Origin: Kumtagia yinganensis
Lineage (GTDB): Bacteria; Pseudomonadota; Alphaproteobacteria; Rhizobiales; Rhizobiaceae
DNA length: 64,000 bases
Direction of reading: 5' to 3'
Assembly: GCF_040081985.1 (NCBI RefSeq)
Contig: NZ_JBEBMH010000005.1
Span: 186,001 to 250,000, forward strand
Each line of letters begins with the position of its first letter. The first letter of the stretch is position 1. Positions 46,001-54,423 of the stretch are shown here, in pieces. The notes beneath the pieces were generated by a model, which searched no databases, had not been told where the DNA came from, and worked only from the letters and a program-made list of their open reading frames with translations. The position numbers and the translations under genes were made by a program.

Positions 46001-46462
46001 TCAGATCCTTGCTGTCTTGAGCGCCGCCGCCTTCCTGATGGCAGCGCGAATCTTCGGATAGGTGCCGCAACGGCAGAGATTGCCGCTCATCGCCGCGTCG
46101 ATGTCGTCGTCCGTCGGGTCGGCGACCTGATCCAGCAAGGCGGCGGCGCTCATGATCTGGCCGGCCTGGCAATAGCCGCATTGAGCGACCTGTTCTTCCA
46201 GCCATGCCTGCTGCACCGGATGCAGTTTTCCGCCCTGCGCCAGTCCTTCGATGGTCACTATCTCGCCGTCGACGTTACCCACTGGCAACACACAGGAGCG
46301 GACCGGCATTCCGTCGACATGCACCGTGCAGGCGCCGCACATGGCGACGCCGCAGCCGAATTTCGGGCCGGTCTTGCCCGCGAGGTCCCGCAACGTCCAG
46401 AGCAGCGGCATGTCCGGATCGGCATCGATTTCCGTGGGCTTTCCGTCGACGATCAGGCGCAT
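46001..46462 (-). CDS. Molybdenum hydroxylase 2Fe-2S subunit (IorA type)
   Basis: 153 aa. First [2Fe-2S] site CGVAMCGACTVHVDG with the fourth Cys in RSCVLPVG; second site CGYCQAGQIMSAAALL and NLCRCGTYPKI. It transfers electrons from the molybdenum centre of the large subunit. No signal of its own, so it should be exported together with the Tat-tagged partner. First gene of the operon and divergent from a TetR-type regulator. Confidence 0.95.
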   Translation of the reverse strand: MRLIVDGKPTEIDADPDMPLLWTLRDLAGKTGPKFGCGVAMCGACTVHVDGMPVRSCVLPVGNVDGEIVTIEGLAQGGKLHPVQQAWLEEQVAQCGYCQAGQIMSAAALLDQVADPTDDDIDAAMSGNLCRCGTYPKIRAAIRKAAALKTARI

Positions 46463-46504
46463 TGGATAGGAAATCCTTCTGCCAGCGGGTAGGAAGGGTG
46501 GGAA

Positions 46505-46546
46505 TTGACTTATCCCAACAATATGACAAAATCCGTCAAAATGTCA
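46505..46546. promoter_or_regulatory. Candidate operator/promoter region for the hydroxylase operon and its TetR
   Basis: Clustered TGAC/GTCA half-sites: TTGAC (46505-46509), TGACAAAATCCGTCA (46524-46538, a TGAC-N7-GTCA inverted repeat) and TGTCA (46542-46546). On the minus strand TTGACG and GGATAA lie at promoter spacing. The region lies between divergent genes, where a TetR-family repressor would bind. Confidence 0.4.
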
Positions 46547-47167
46547 AGACGTCCTCGCCGAGCCGAAAATCCAGCACCATCCGGTGCAACAGCGGAGGAT
46601 GCGAAGCGCTCCCGCATCCTGCAGGCGGCGATGAAGGTTTTTCTCGCCTACGGGTTTTCCCGCGTCACCATGGACGACATCGCCAGGGCGTCCGAGATGT
46701 CAAGGCCGGCGCTCTACCTGGTGTTCCGCAACAAGGCCGACATTTACCAGGCGATAGCCGCAAGCCTCATGGCCGAATCCTTGGGCAAGGCGGGTGTGGC
46801 GCTGGCTGCCGAAGGCACGTTTGCCGAGCGGATGAATATGGCGATCGATTCCTGCATGATCTCGATCTTTTCGGAAATCGCGGCCTCGCCGCACGGCGCC
46901 GAAATCCTGGACGCCAAGAGCACGCTCTCGGCCGACCTGCTGCTGTCATGGAAACGCGATCTTGGCGGCATTATGCGCGATACGATCGAGGCGGAAGCGG
47001 AGGAGAACGGCGTTGATCTGGCGGCCGGCGAGCTCTCTCCCGAAATGCTGTCACAGTTTCTTCTCGACGGCATTGAGGGTATGAAATCGCGTCTGAGCGA
47101 TCCCGAAGAGCAGCGAAAGGCGGTGCGCGGGCTGGTGAAGATCGTCGAGCGGACGCTTCAGCCCTGA
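46523..47167 (+). CDS. TetR/AcrR-family transcriptional regulator
   Basis: 214 aa. HTH region ILQAAMKVFLAYGFSRVTMD-DIARASEMSRPALYLVFRNKADIY, with a C-terminal ligand-binding helix bundle including a TetR_C-like FAERMNMAIDSCMISIF. Probably controls the divergent molybdenum hydroxylase genes. ATG at 46523 given; ATG at 46541 (MSRRPRRAE) is equally possible because no clear ribosome site exists. The stop overlaps the end of the convergent patatin gene by 10 bp. Confidence 0.88.
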   Translation: MTKSVKMSRRPRRAENPAPSGATAEDAKRSRILQAAMKVFLAYGFSRVTMDDIARASEMSRPALYLVFRNKADIYQAIAASLMAESLGKAGVALAAEGTFAERMNMAIDSCMISIFSEIAASPHGAEILDAKSTLSADLLLSWKRDLGGIMRDTIEAEAEENGVDLAAGELSPEMLSQFLLDGIEGMKSRLSDPEEQRKAVRGLVKIVERTLQP

Positions 47168-48279
47168 CGGGCAGCGTGCGGCTTCGGCCGGTTGGCGAGG
47201 AAGGCGCTTACCCGGTGGCCCGGTTTCTTCTGCAACAGCGGTTGCGGCACAAGATCGGCCTTGAGATCGACCGTTGGATGTTTTCCGACCGAGTCGAAAT
47301 GCTCTTCCAGCCAGTCGCTCGCGGCATTGCGGCCGAGGTCGCGCAGATATTCGAGGAAGGCCCATTCGGCGCTGATTTTCGATGAGGCCGAAAGGTTCTT
47401 GAAGGCTTCGTCGGCATCTATGCGGTGCAGCCGGATGTCTCGATAGTCACCATCCGTCAGACGCCCCTCGGCGATCAGTTTCTTGACGAAGGCGATAGCC
47501 CGGAATTCACGCAGCAAGGCGGAATTGAAGGTGATCTCGTCGATGCGGTTCTGGATCTCGTTGGCGCTGCGCGGCGTGCCCTCGCGGATGATGGGATTGA
47601 TCTGGATGAGCAGCGGGTCGTCGGTTTCGGTTGCGTAAAAGAAAGGGAAGAGCGCCGGGTTGCCCCCGTAGCCGCCATCCCAATAGGGCACCCCATCGAT
47701 CTCGACCGCCCGAAAGATCTGCGGCAGGCAGGCGGAGGCCATCACCACGTCGAGCGTGATCTCTTCGGGATTGAAAACCCTGATCTGCCCGGTCTCGACA
47801 TTGGTGGCGGAGATGAAGAGTTTCATCGCCTGGCAAGCGCGCACCTTGTCGAAGTCGATCTCGGATTCGACCACGTCGCGCAGCGGGTTGATGTTGAGCG
47901 GGTTTGCGACATAAGGCGAGAAGGCGCGGCTCATCACGTCGTACCAGATGTAGCCGGGTGAATTCTCGACGGACCAGTTGCCCAGAAAAATGTCCCAAGG
48001 CGTGCGCTGGATCGGGCTGAAGCGTCCGTTGCGGGCGACCGCTCTCCAGAATTCGTGAAGCTTTTCGCGTGCCCCTTCCGGCCCGCCGCGCACCCAGCCG
48101 TCGACCAGCGCCACCGCGTTCATGGCGCCGGCACTGGTTCCCGAGATGGCAACGAAATCGAGCCGGCCGTCCTCGAGCAACCGGTCGAGCACGCCCCAGG
48201 TGAAGGCGCCGTGCGACCCGCCGCCCTGCAAGGCGATATTGATCCGCTTCTTGGCAGGGGATGCGCCGTTCGTTGTCAT
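47158..48279 (-). CDS. Patatin-like phospholipase/acylhydrolase
   Basis: 373 aa. Patatin elements: oxyanion GGGSHGAFTWGVLD, nucleophile GTSAGAMNA (GxSxG), and the catalytic Asp in YWDGGYGGNPALFPF. No signal peptide, so cytoplasmic. The gene lies 121 bp after bdhA on the same strand. The pairing with 3-hydroxybutyrate dehydrogenase suggests a role in lipid or polyhydroxybutyrate turnover; that is inference. ATG at 48279 is preceded by GAAAGG. Confidence 0.9.
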   Translation of the reverse strand: MTTNGASPAKKRINIALQGGGSHGAFTWGVLDRLLEDGRLDFVAISGTSAGAMNAVALVDGWVRGGPEGAREKLHEFWRAVARNGRFSPIQRTPWDIFLGNWSVENSPGYIWYDVMSRAFSPYVANPLNINPLRDVVESEIDFDKVRACQAMKLFISATNVETGQIRVFNPEEITLDVVMASACLPQIFRAVEIDGVPYWDGGYGGNPALFPFFYATETDDPLLIQINPIIREGTPRSANEIQNRIDEITFNSALLREFRAIAFVKKLIAEGRLTDGDYRDIRLHRIDADEAFKNLSASSKISAEWAFLEYLRDLGRNAASDWLEEHFDSVGKHPTVDLKADLVPQPLLQKKPGHRVSAFLANRPKPHAARQG

Positions 48280-48400
48280 CGAGCGTTTGCCTTTCGATGG
48301 TTTGTCGAATCGTTGGCTCTGCCCTTCGCCATGGCTCCGGGCGTTCGTCGCTCCAATCGACAGATCACTGTCGATTGATCGGCCTGCGGCCGACCGCTCC

Positions 48401-49195
48401 TCACTCCGCCGTCCAGCCGCCATCGACGGAGATATGCGTGCCGTTGATCTCTCCCGCCTCGGGCGAGCACAGGAACGCCGCGGTGGCGGCGATCTGCTCG
48501 ACCGTGACGAACTCCTTTGTCGGCTGCTTGTCGAGCATGACCTCGCGGATGACGGTCTCGCGGTCCATGTTGTGCGCCTTCATCTGGTCGGGAATCTGCG
48601 CCTCCACCAGCGGCGTCAGCACATAGCCTGGACAGATGGCATTGCAGGTGATTCCGTCGCGGGCGACTTCCAGTGCAATGGCCTTGGTCAGACCCATGAT
48701 GCCGTGTTTTGCCGAGACATAGGCTGACTTGAACGGCGAAGCGACGAGGCCGTGGGCGGATGCGATATTGACGATGCGGCCCTGGCCCGCCTTCTTCATG
48801 ATCGGGATGGCGGCGGCCGAGGTATGGAAGGCCGATGACAGGTTGATGGCGATGATCTGGTCCCACTTGGCGACGGGAAACTCCTCGACCGGCGCGACAT
48901 GCTGGACGCCGGCATTGTTGACGAGGATGTTGACCGTGCCAAAGGCTTCCGCCGCCTTGGTCACCAGCGCCCGGCACTGGTCCGCTTTCGACATGTCGGC
49001 TTGTACATAGATCGCTTTGACGCCGAATTCCTGCCTGATGTCCGTTGCGAAGGCATGGTCTTCGGGGGTGTCGCTGAATGAGTTCAGCACGACATTGCAG
49101 CCGTCGGCGGCGAATTTTCGCGCGATGGCGAGGCCGATGCCGGAGGTGGAGCCGGTGACGATCGCCGTCCTCGGAGAAGCATTGCTGTTAGCCAT
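48401..49195 (-). CDS. bdhA: 3-hydroxybutyrate dehydrogenase
   Basis: 264 aa short-chain dehydrogenase. NAD-binding TGSTSGIGLAIAR, NNAGVQH, catalytic Ser in IASAHGL, and YVSAKHG (YxxxK). Specific match to BdhA: AHGLVASPFKSAYVSAKHGI and TCNAICPGYVLTPLVEAQIP. Oxidises D-3-hydroxybutyrate to acetoacetate in the polyhydroxybutyrate cycle. ATG at 49195 with AGGAAAA upstream. Operon with a patatin-like hydrolase gene. Confidence 0.92.
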   Translation of the reverse strand: MANSNASPRTAIVTGSTSGIGLAIARKFAADGCNVVLNSFSDTPEDHAFATDIRQEFGVKAIYVQADMSKADQCRALVTKAAEAFGTVNILVNNAGVQHVAPVEEFPVAKWDQIIAINLSSAFHTSAAAIPIMKKAGQGRIVNIASAHGLVASPFKSAYVSAKHGIMGLTKAIALEVARDGITCNAICPGYVLTPLVEAQIPDQMKAHNMDRETVIREVMLDKQPTKEFVTVEQIAATAAFLCSPEAGEINGTHISVDGGWTAE

Positions 49196-49289
49196 GGAGA
49201 TTTTTCCTGTTCATCGGCGTCAAAGACGCGCGTCGATGGAGATATTGCACTGCAACATGCAATCCAGCAACGCGGCGGATGAAATTTCG

Positions 49290-49425
49290 GCAATGTGAGT
49301 TGCCGTGTGGTGGCCGGCGGCCTTGATGGGCGTCGTCTTGTTCCCGCCGCCGCCGTTCAACAACCATTGCGGACAGGCGCCGCATCGTGTCATTCACGGC
49401 CAGTTCCATACGGGTTGCCCATGAC
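49290..49425 (+). ncRNA. ssrS: Probable 6S RNA
   Basis: Lies immediately before the 5-formyl-THF cyclo-ligase gene, the classic place of 6S RNA. The ends fold back: CCGTGTGG (49303-49310) pairs with CCATACGG (49406-49413), and TGGCCG (49311-49316) with CGGCCA (49397-49402), leaving a large GC-rich interior with a TTGTTCCC stretch, like the long interrupted hairpin that mimics an open promoter for sigma-70 polymerase. The exact ends are unknown and the 3' end may overlap the next start codon. Confidence 0.55.
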
Positions 49426-50005
49426 ACCTCCCAAAGACCTGAAAAAGCGACTGCGACTGGAAGCGCTGGCACGCCGCGACGCGCTCGACCCGGTTTGGCG
49501 CATCGAGGCTTCGCTCGACATGGCCGAGATTGCGCGGCGCAATGTCGAAGCGGGCTGCTCCGACATCGTTTCCGGCTTCTGGCCGATCCGTTCGGAGGTG
49601 GATACACGGCCGACGCTGTTCGGCCTGCGTGAGAGCGGGGCGCGACTCTGCCTGCCGGCCATCGTCGACCGCACGACCATCGTATTCCGCGAACTGGTGC
49701 GCGGCGCCGCGATTATCGACATGGGTTTCGGCACGTCCGGGCCGGGACCGGAAGCCGACGTGGTCGACCCGACGATCATGCTGGTGCCGCTCGCAGCTTT
49801 CGACGCGCGGGGACACCGCATCGGCTACGGCGCCGGTCACTATGACCGGGCGATCGCCCGGCTGCACGACAAGGGTGCTTCCGTCCGGCTGATCGGCGTC
49901 GCCTTCGATTGCCAGGAGGTCAGCGAAGTGCCGGACGAACCGCATGACGTGATCCTGCCGGAAATTTTGACGGAGAGCGGGTTGAGGCGGTTCGGGGCGA
50001 ATTGA
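49421..50005 (+). CDS. 5-formyltetrahydrofolate cyclo-ligase
   Basis: 194 aa. Converts 5-formyl-THF to 5,10-methenyl-THF using ATP. Family marks: KKRLRLEALARRDAL at the N-terminus, DIVSGFWPIRSEVDTRPTLF, and the signature GYGAGHYDRAIA with a preceding PLAAFDARGHRIG. Follows the probable 6S RNA, as ygfA follows ssrS in many Proteobacteria. ATG at 49421; a poor ribosome site fits translation coupled to RNA processing. A membrane protein and a YmdB-like gene follow on the same strand. Confidence 0.92.
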   Translation: MTPPKDLKKRLRLEALARRDALDPVWRIEASLDMAEIARRNVEAGCSDIVSGFWPIRSEVDTRPTLFGLRESGARLCLPAIVDRTTIVFRELVRGAAIIDMGFGTSGPGPEADVVDPTIMLVPLAAFDARGHRIGYGAGHYDRAIARLHDKGASVRLIGVAFDCQEVSEVPDEPHDVILPEILTESGLRRFGAN

Positions 50006-50180
50006 TTTTTTCCTTTGGCCCCGCATCGAAACCGGCCCCGGGTATCGCTCCCTCGGCATCCGCAAAGCCGATTGGGGTTTGCTGAGAGAAGCCGCACACC
50101 CAGCCAATTTGCGGCAATCATCTAACATAGTTTTCAGCAGCGACGTTTAGCGTGCCTGGCACGTTGCTGGAGAGGGCGGA

Positions 50181-50774
50181 ATGTTGCTGCTGAAAATCGT
50201 ACTGGCGCCGTTCGTGCTGATGGCGGCGGTCTTCCTGGCGATGATCACCCATGTTTCCGGGCTCACGCTGCATCACAGGCTCGCTTGGCAGCCGACCACT
50301 GCTACGGTGCTCAATTCCGAAACCCTGTGCGAGGTCACCTATCAGCCGGTTGACGCCGTGTTGCGGGCCGTTGCGGCGCGCGGTCCCTGCGAGACGATGG
50401 GCGATCTCATCCTGCCCAAGGGCGGCACGACGCCCAGAACGCTGATGGGCGTATACGGCGCGCTCGCCTACGACACCGACGGCGGCGTGCGGAAATGGGA
50501 GGGCAAGCTGGCGGATGCGGGCGTCTACAACGCACGTACCGGCGAGAAGCTTATGCTCTATTACGACCCCTCCTCGCCCCAGGACATCGATACCGCTGAG
50601 TACAAAGGTTGGTTTGGCGGCCTGCTGATCTTCGGTTTCTCCGCGGGTCTCGTCGCTTTCTACATCTGGCTTGTCTGGCCCCGGCGCAAGAGCCCGCCCC
50701 ATGCGGGCGTCCGCTCGAATGCGCCGGTGCGCGGCATCGAGAATCGCCGTCGACAGACATTCGGAAAGGCGTAA
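50181..50774 (+). CDS. Membrane protein of unknown function (DUF3592-like)
   Basis: 197 aa with an N-terminal membrane helix (LLLKIVLAPFVLMAAVFLAM), an extracytoplasmic middle containing two Cys (CEVTYQP and GPCETMG) and a Tyr/Asp-rich stretch LMLYYDPSSPQDIDTAEYKG, then a second helix (LLIFGFSAGLVAFYIWLVW) and a basic tail. The layout resembles DUF3592 proteins, a weak match from memory. ATG after GGAGAGGG. Between two folate/phosphoesterase genes; function not inferable. Confidence 0.65.
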   Translation: MLLLKIVLAPFVLMAAVFLAMITHVSGLTLHHRLAWQPTTATVLNSETLCEVTYQPVDAVLRAVAARGPCETMGDLILPKGGTTPRTLMGVYGALAYDTDGGVRKWEGKLADAGVYNARTGEKLMLYYDPSSPQDIDTAEYKGWFGGLLIFGFSAGLVAFYIWLVWPRRKSPPHAGVRSNAPVRGIENRRRQTFGKA

Positions 50775-50844
50775 ACGAGCCCCGCAAGGCGGTCCGCAGG
50801 CAATTCGACTTGCCTCGACGCGCATCACCTGACTAGAAGTTGGC

Positions 50845-51675
50845 ATGAGACTTCTCTTTCTGGGCGACATGGTTGGACGGTCGGGGCGCACCGCCGTGTG
50901 GGAACGGCTGCCGGGGCTGATTTCGGACTTCAAGCTGGATTTCGTCATCGTCAATGGAGAGAATGCCGCTGGCGGGTTTGGCATTACCGAGGAAATTTTT
51001 CGCGAGACGATCGCGGCCGGCGCCGATGTGGTTACCACCGGCAACCACGTCTGGGACCAGCGGGAAGCGCTCGACTTCGCGCCGCGCCAGGAGCGTTTTT
51101 TGCGACCCGCGAATTTCCCGCGAGGCACGCCGGGCCGCGGTTCGGGCGTATACATCGCCCGCAACGGGGCGCGCGTGCTGGTCTCCAACATCATGGGCCG
51201 TGTGTTCATGCATCCGGAGCTTGACGATCCGTTCCGCGCCGGCGAGCGGGAGCTTGCCGCTTGTCCGCTCGGCGAACAGGCGGACGCGATCGTGATCGAC
51301 TTCCATGCGGAAGCGACCTCGGAAAAAATGTGCTTCGCGCATTTCGTCGATGGTCGCGCCAGCCTGGTCGTCGGCACCCATACACACCAGCCGACCGCCG
51401 ACCACCAGATCCTGAATGGCGGCACAGGCTATCTGACCGATGCCGGCATGTGCGGCGACTATGATTCCTCGCTGGGCATGGACAAGGAGGAGCCGCTCAA
51501 CCGCTTCCTGTCGAAGGTGCCAAAGGGCCGTTTCGAGGCTGCCGGCGGCCCTGCGACGATTTGCGGACTCGGCGTGGAGATCTCCGACCGGACGGGACTC
51601 ACGGAGCGAATCGCCGCGCTTCGCCTTGGACCGAGGCTCGAGGAAACCATCCCGTCCTTCTGGCAGAACCGTTGA
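50845..51675 (+). CDS. YmdB-like metallophosphoesterase (TIGR00282 family)
   Basis: 276 aa. Binuclear metal motifs: LFLGDMVGRSGRTAVW, FVIVNGENAAGGFGITEE, VVTTGNHVWDQ, and VVGTHTHQPTADHQIL. YmdB acts as a 2',3'-cAMP phosphodiesterase in Bacillus and is linked to biofilm decisions and RNA metabolism; the function in Alphaproteobacteria is not established. Located in the 5-formyl-THF cyclo-ligase neighbourhood, a common gene order. ATG at 50845. Confidence 0.92.
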   Translation: MRLLFLGDMVGRSGRTAVWERLPGLISDFKLDFVIVNGENAAGGFGITEEIFRETIAAGADVVTTGNHVWDQREALDFAPRQERFLRPANFPRGTPGRGSGVYIARNGARVLVSNIMGRVFMHPELDDPFRAGERELAACPLGEQADAIVIDFHAEATSEKMCFAHFVDGRASLVVGTHTHQPTADHQILNGGTGYLTDAGMCGDYDSSLGMDKEEPLNRFLSKVPKGRFEAAGGPATICGLGVEISDRTGLTERIAALRLGPRLEETIPSFWQNR

Positions 51676-51754
51676 CGTGAGCGGACCCTTCTCCTACCTC
51701 TGTCGCGACTTTACCTACGATCCTTCACCCCTGTCTTGATCCGACGAGAAGCCG

Positions 51755-52498
51755 ATGACCGACTTCCTTGCGATGCATTTCAACTGGCTGTCCGACCCGA
51801 CCGCCTGGGTGGCGCTGCTGACACTGATCGTGCTGGAGGTCGTGCTCGGCATCGACAACCTCATCTTCATCTCGATCCTGACCAATAAGCTGCCGAAGGA
51901 ACAGCAGCAGCGCGCGCGTACCATCGGCATCGGCGCCGCACTGATCATGCGGCTGGTGCTGCTGGCGACGATCTCCATCATCGTGCGGCTGACCGACCCG
52001 GTCTTCAGCCTTTTCGGTCACGGCTTCTCCTGGCGCGACCTGATCCTGATCGCCGGCGGCCTGTTCCTGGTGTGGAAGGCGACCAAGGAGATCCATCACA
52101 CGGTCGATCCCGAAGATCACAAGGACACGATGGTGGGAGATGCAGTGGCGATAGGAATCGGCGCGGCGATCTTCCAGATCCTGCTGCTCGATCTGGTCTT
52201 CTCCATCGATTCGATCATCACCGCCGTCGGCATGACCGATGAAATCGCGATCATGTATATCGCAGTGATCGTGGCGGTCACGGTGATGCTGCTGGCCGTC
52301 AACCCGTTGTCGAACTTCATCGCCAAGAACCCGACCATCGTCATGCTGGCGCTGGGCTTCCTGCTGATGATCGGCATGACGCTGATCGCCGACGGCATGG
52401 GCTTCCACGTGCCGAAGGGCTACATCTACGCCGCAATGGGCTTTTCCGCGCTGGTCGAGGGGCTCAACATGCTGGCGAGGCGGCGCAAGAAGCGGTGA
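51755..52498 (+). CDS. TerC family integral membrane protein
   Basis: 247 aa with about seven membrane helices. TerC signature: LIVLEVVLGIDNLIFISILT with its Asp in a helix, a second symmetric motif LLLDLVFSIDSIITAVGMTD, and VNPLSNFIAKNPTIVMLALG. Family members export manganese or help metalate exported proteins and are linked to tellurite resistance. Monocistronic here; a CCGGCT/AGCCGG hairpin (52506-52525) follows the stop. Confidence 0.93.
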   Translation: MTDFLAMHFNWLSDPTAWVALLTLIVLEVVLGIDNLIFISILTNKLPKEQQQRARTIGIGAALIMRLVLLATISIIVRLTDPVFSLFGHGFSWRDLILIAGGLFLVWKATKEIHHTVDPEDHKDTMVGDAVAIGIGAAIFQILLLDLVFSIDSIITAVGMTDEIAIMYIAVIVAVTVMLLAVNPLSNFIAKNPTIVMLALGFLLMIGMTLIADGMGFHVPKGYIYAAMGFSALVEGLNMLARRRKKR

Positions 52499-52540
52499 CG
52501 GACGACCGGCTGGTCGAAAAGCCGGCCGGTCCTGCTTCGT

Positions 52541-52894
52541 TCAGAGTCCGATGAAAGGAACGAACCCGCCTGAGATCAGGCGCTTTCCGTCGATCGGTGC
52601 GTCCTTCATGATCTCGGCGAAACGCTCGTCCGACATCATTCTGGCGTTGGCTACGTCGCGCACGTCCTTCGACGGATAGACGATCCAGGACAGGACGACG
52701 ATCTCGTCATCCCTAGCTTGGACGGCGCGCGGAAATGAGGTCAGCTCGCCGTAGGGGACATCGTCGCCGATGCATTCAACGAGGGCTGTAGCGCCGAACT
52801 CCTTCAAGATCGATTCGGAGCTGCGCTCGGCCTTCTTGTAGTCCTCGATCCGGTCTTTCGGCACGGCGAGCACGAATGCTTCGACATAGGGCAT
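52541..52894 (-). CDS. DUF1428 family protein
   Basis: 117 aa, dimeric alpha/beta barrel type, YbaA-like. Family sequence: MPYVEAFVLAVPKDRIEDYK, ATALVECIGDDVPYGELTSF, DVANARMMSDERFAEIM and GKRLISGGFVPFIG. Function unknown. ATG at 52894 after CCGGAGACG. Last gene of the ArsR-linked SRPBCC/VOC group on the minus strand, 93 bp after its neighbour. Confidence 0.9.
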   Translation of the reverse strand: MPYVEAFVLAVPKDRIEDYKKAERSSESILKEFGATALVECIGDDVPYGELTSFPRAVQARDDEIVVLSWIVYPSKDVRDVANARMMSDERFAEIMKDAPIDGKRLISGGFVPFIGL

Positions 52895-52987
52895 GGATGC
52901 GTCTCCGGTTGGCTGACTTGCCATAGGACGCTGCCGCGTCGGCTTTCCCGACAAGGTAGCCCGATTTTTCTGGCGCGGCCGATACGG

Positions 52988-53455
52988 TCAACCGACGCCG
53001 TCCGGCCACCGGTCGCCGATCGCGTTGAGGCGGACGCCCTGTTCGAGCCATGCCTTCAGGCCGCAGAGCACGATGGCGAACCCGTCGGTCGATCCGATGG
53101 CCTGCGCAACCTGGCCATCCCCATCGCCCTGAAAGCCGGAATTGCTGATATCGACGAAAGTAGTCCCATCCGCCCGGTCCGTAAAATTCCACTCGATGGT
53201 GCTGGCGTCGGCGCCGGTGCACCAGGCTGCCACGATCTTCCGATCTTCGACGATCTCCGTTGCCCGGACTTCCGACGAAATGCCGTACATTGCCCATGTC
53301 CATGTCACAGGCTTACCGGAATCCAGCCGGCCGCTGCCCTCGGTGAACCAGAAGCTTCTGGTGATTTCGGGGTCGACGAAGGCCTCGTAGACCTCATGCG
53401 CCGGCTTGCGGATCAGCATGCCGGCTCTGGCGACCGGCGATTGGTTCAACTCCAT
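52988..53455 (-). CDS. SRPBCC (AHSA1-type) domain protein
   Basis: 155 aa. START-like fold: IRKPAHEVYEAFVDPEITRS-FWFTEGSGRL, then VTWTWAMYGI and a C-terminal helix FAIVLCGLKAWLEQGVRLNA. AHSA1-type proteins bind hydrophobic ligands; those next to ArsR genes are presumed to be stress or ligand-response proteins. Third gene of the group. ATG at 53455. Confidence 0.88.
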   Translation of the reverse strand: MELNQSPVARAGMLIRKPAHEVYEAFVDPEITRSFWFTEGSGRLDSGKPVTWTWAMYGISSEVRATEIVEDRKIVAAWCTGADASTIEWNFTDRADGTTFVDISNSGFQGDGDGQVAQAIGSTDGFAIVLCGLKAWLEQGVRLNAIGDRWPDGVG

Positions 53456-53491
53456 GTCATTCCCTTTTGCTGTTGAGGCGGCTGCGGCCGA

Positions 53492-53854
53492 TCACCAGGC
53501 GTCGGGCTCTCGGACCATGTGGACGATGTTGGCGGGGTTCATGATCCAGCCGCCGCGAAAGCCGTCGCCAAGAGGCTCGATCGCGTCACAGCGGACGGAA
53601 CCGGCGGCCTTGAGATGTTGGAGCGCATTCCGATGGTCGTCGCTGAAAAGCTCCAGCCAGACTTCCGCCTGGCTCATCGTCGGCGCCTCGTCGATCCAAA
53701 GCTTGTTAGGCCCGAGTTCGAAGCCAATCGCCGGCGCCTTGTCGGTGAAGGGTTTCAGGCCGACCACGTCGCGGTAGAAGGCGATCGTCGCCTCATACTG
53801 ATGCGTAGGCACCTTCATGGCGATGTTGATGCCGCCGCGAATGTCTGCAGCCAT
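53492..53854 (-). CDS. VOC family (glyoxalase-like) protein
   Basis: 120 aa. Vicinal oxygen chelate fold: INIAMKVPTHQYEATIAFYR-DVVGLKPF at the N-terminus, WLELFSDDHRNALQHLKAAG, and GFRGGWIMNPANIVHMVREP at the end. The metal-site residues are only partly visible, so it may be non-catalytic. ATG at 53854 preceded by AAGGAC; a TTG at 53878 is less likely. Second gene of the group, 20 bp after the first SRPBCC gene. Confidence 0.87.
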   Translation of the reverse strand: MAADIRGGINIAMKVPTHQYEATIAFYRDVVGLKPFTDKAPAIGFELGPNKLWIDEAPTMSQAEVWLELFSDDHRNALQHLKAAGSVRCDAIEPLGDGFRGGWIMNPANIVHMVREPDAW

Positions 53855-53874
53855 GGTGTCGTCCTTCGGTCTGT

Positions 53875-54357
53875 TCAAAGATTGTGTTCACGGGCCGGTT
53901 CGCCAACCATCTCGCTGCGGTAATAACCGTCGCGCAGATTGATCCCGTATTCGAGATAGGCCTTCAGGCTGCACATCATCTGTGTCCAGCCTTCGCAGTT
54001 GAGGTAGGATTTCTTCAGCCCGACCTCATCCTCTCGCCAGCCCGCCTCTGCGATCGTGACTAGCGTCGCGCCGTCGTCCAGCCCGGTAAAGCCCATTTCA
54101 ATGCGGGTTTTGTAGCCAGGTTTGCCGTCCGCCGTAAGCGCGTCCCAGCGCAGCACGATGCGGTCATTCTCCCGCACTTCGTCGACCTCGACCGGCACGT
54201 CACCCCACCAGATCACTGTCGTGCCAGCCACCAGTGGAGCGCTGGCGCCGCGGATGGTGGTGAAATAGCCGCTGAGCTTCTTCGGGTTGACGACGGCGTC
54301 GAAGACTTCGGCCGGCGGCTTGGCGATGCGAGCGGAAACTGTGAATCCAAGGGGCAT
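53875..54357 (-). CDS. SRPBCC domain protein
   Basis: 160 aa, START-like. FTVSARIAKPPAEVFDAVVN-PKKLSGYFTT opens the fold and LNCEGWTQMMCSLKAYLEYG closes it, the usual AHSA1 C-terminal helix. First gene of the minus-strand group; GGAGG just upstream of the ATG. Divergent from the ArsR regulator with a palindromic operator between, so its expression should respond to the ArsR ligand. Confidence 0.9.
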   Translation of the reverse strand: MPLGFTVSARIAKPPAEVFDAVVNPKKLSGYFTTIRGASAPLVAGTTVIWWGDVPVEVDEVRENDRIVLRWDALTADGKPGYKTRIEMGFTGLDDGATLVTIAEAGWREDEVGLKKSYLNCEGWTQMMCSLKAYLEYGINLRDGYYRSEMVGEPAREHNL

Positions 54358-54390
54358 GGGCCAGTCCTCCTGCTTGATGCCAGATTTAAT

Positions 54391-54410
54391 ATGTTATAGA
54401 AATATAACAT
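54391..54410. promoter_or_regulatory. ArsR operator
   Basis: ATGTTATA-GAAA-TATAACAT, a perfect 8-bp inverted repeat with a 4-bp centre, in the gap between the divergent SRPBCC and ArsR genes and touching the first possible ArsR start codon. The shape is typical of ArsR-family sites (long AT-rich palindrome). Confidence 0.8.
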
Positions 54411-54423
54411 GTCAAGCGAAACC

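Noticed and set aside
44304..46061. Long plus-strand frame opposite the molybdenum hydroxylase gene
   Set aside because: The minus strand carries unmistakable molybdenum hydroxylase motifs; the plus-strand product is low-complexity Arg/Gly-rich.
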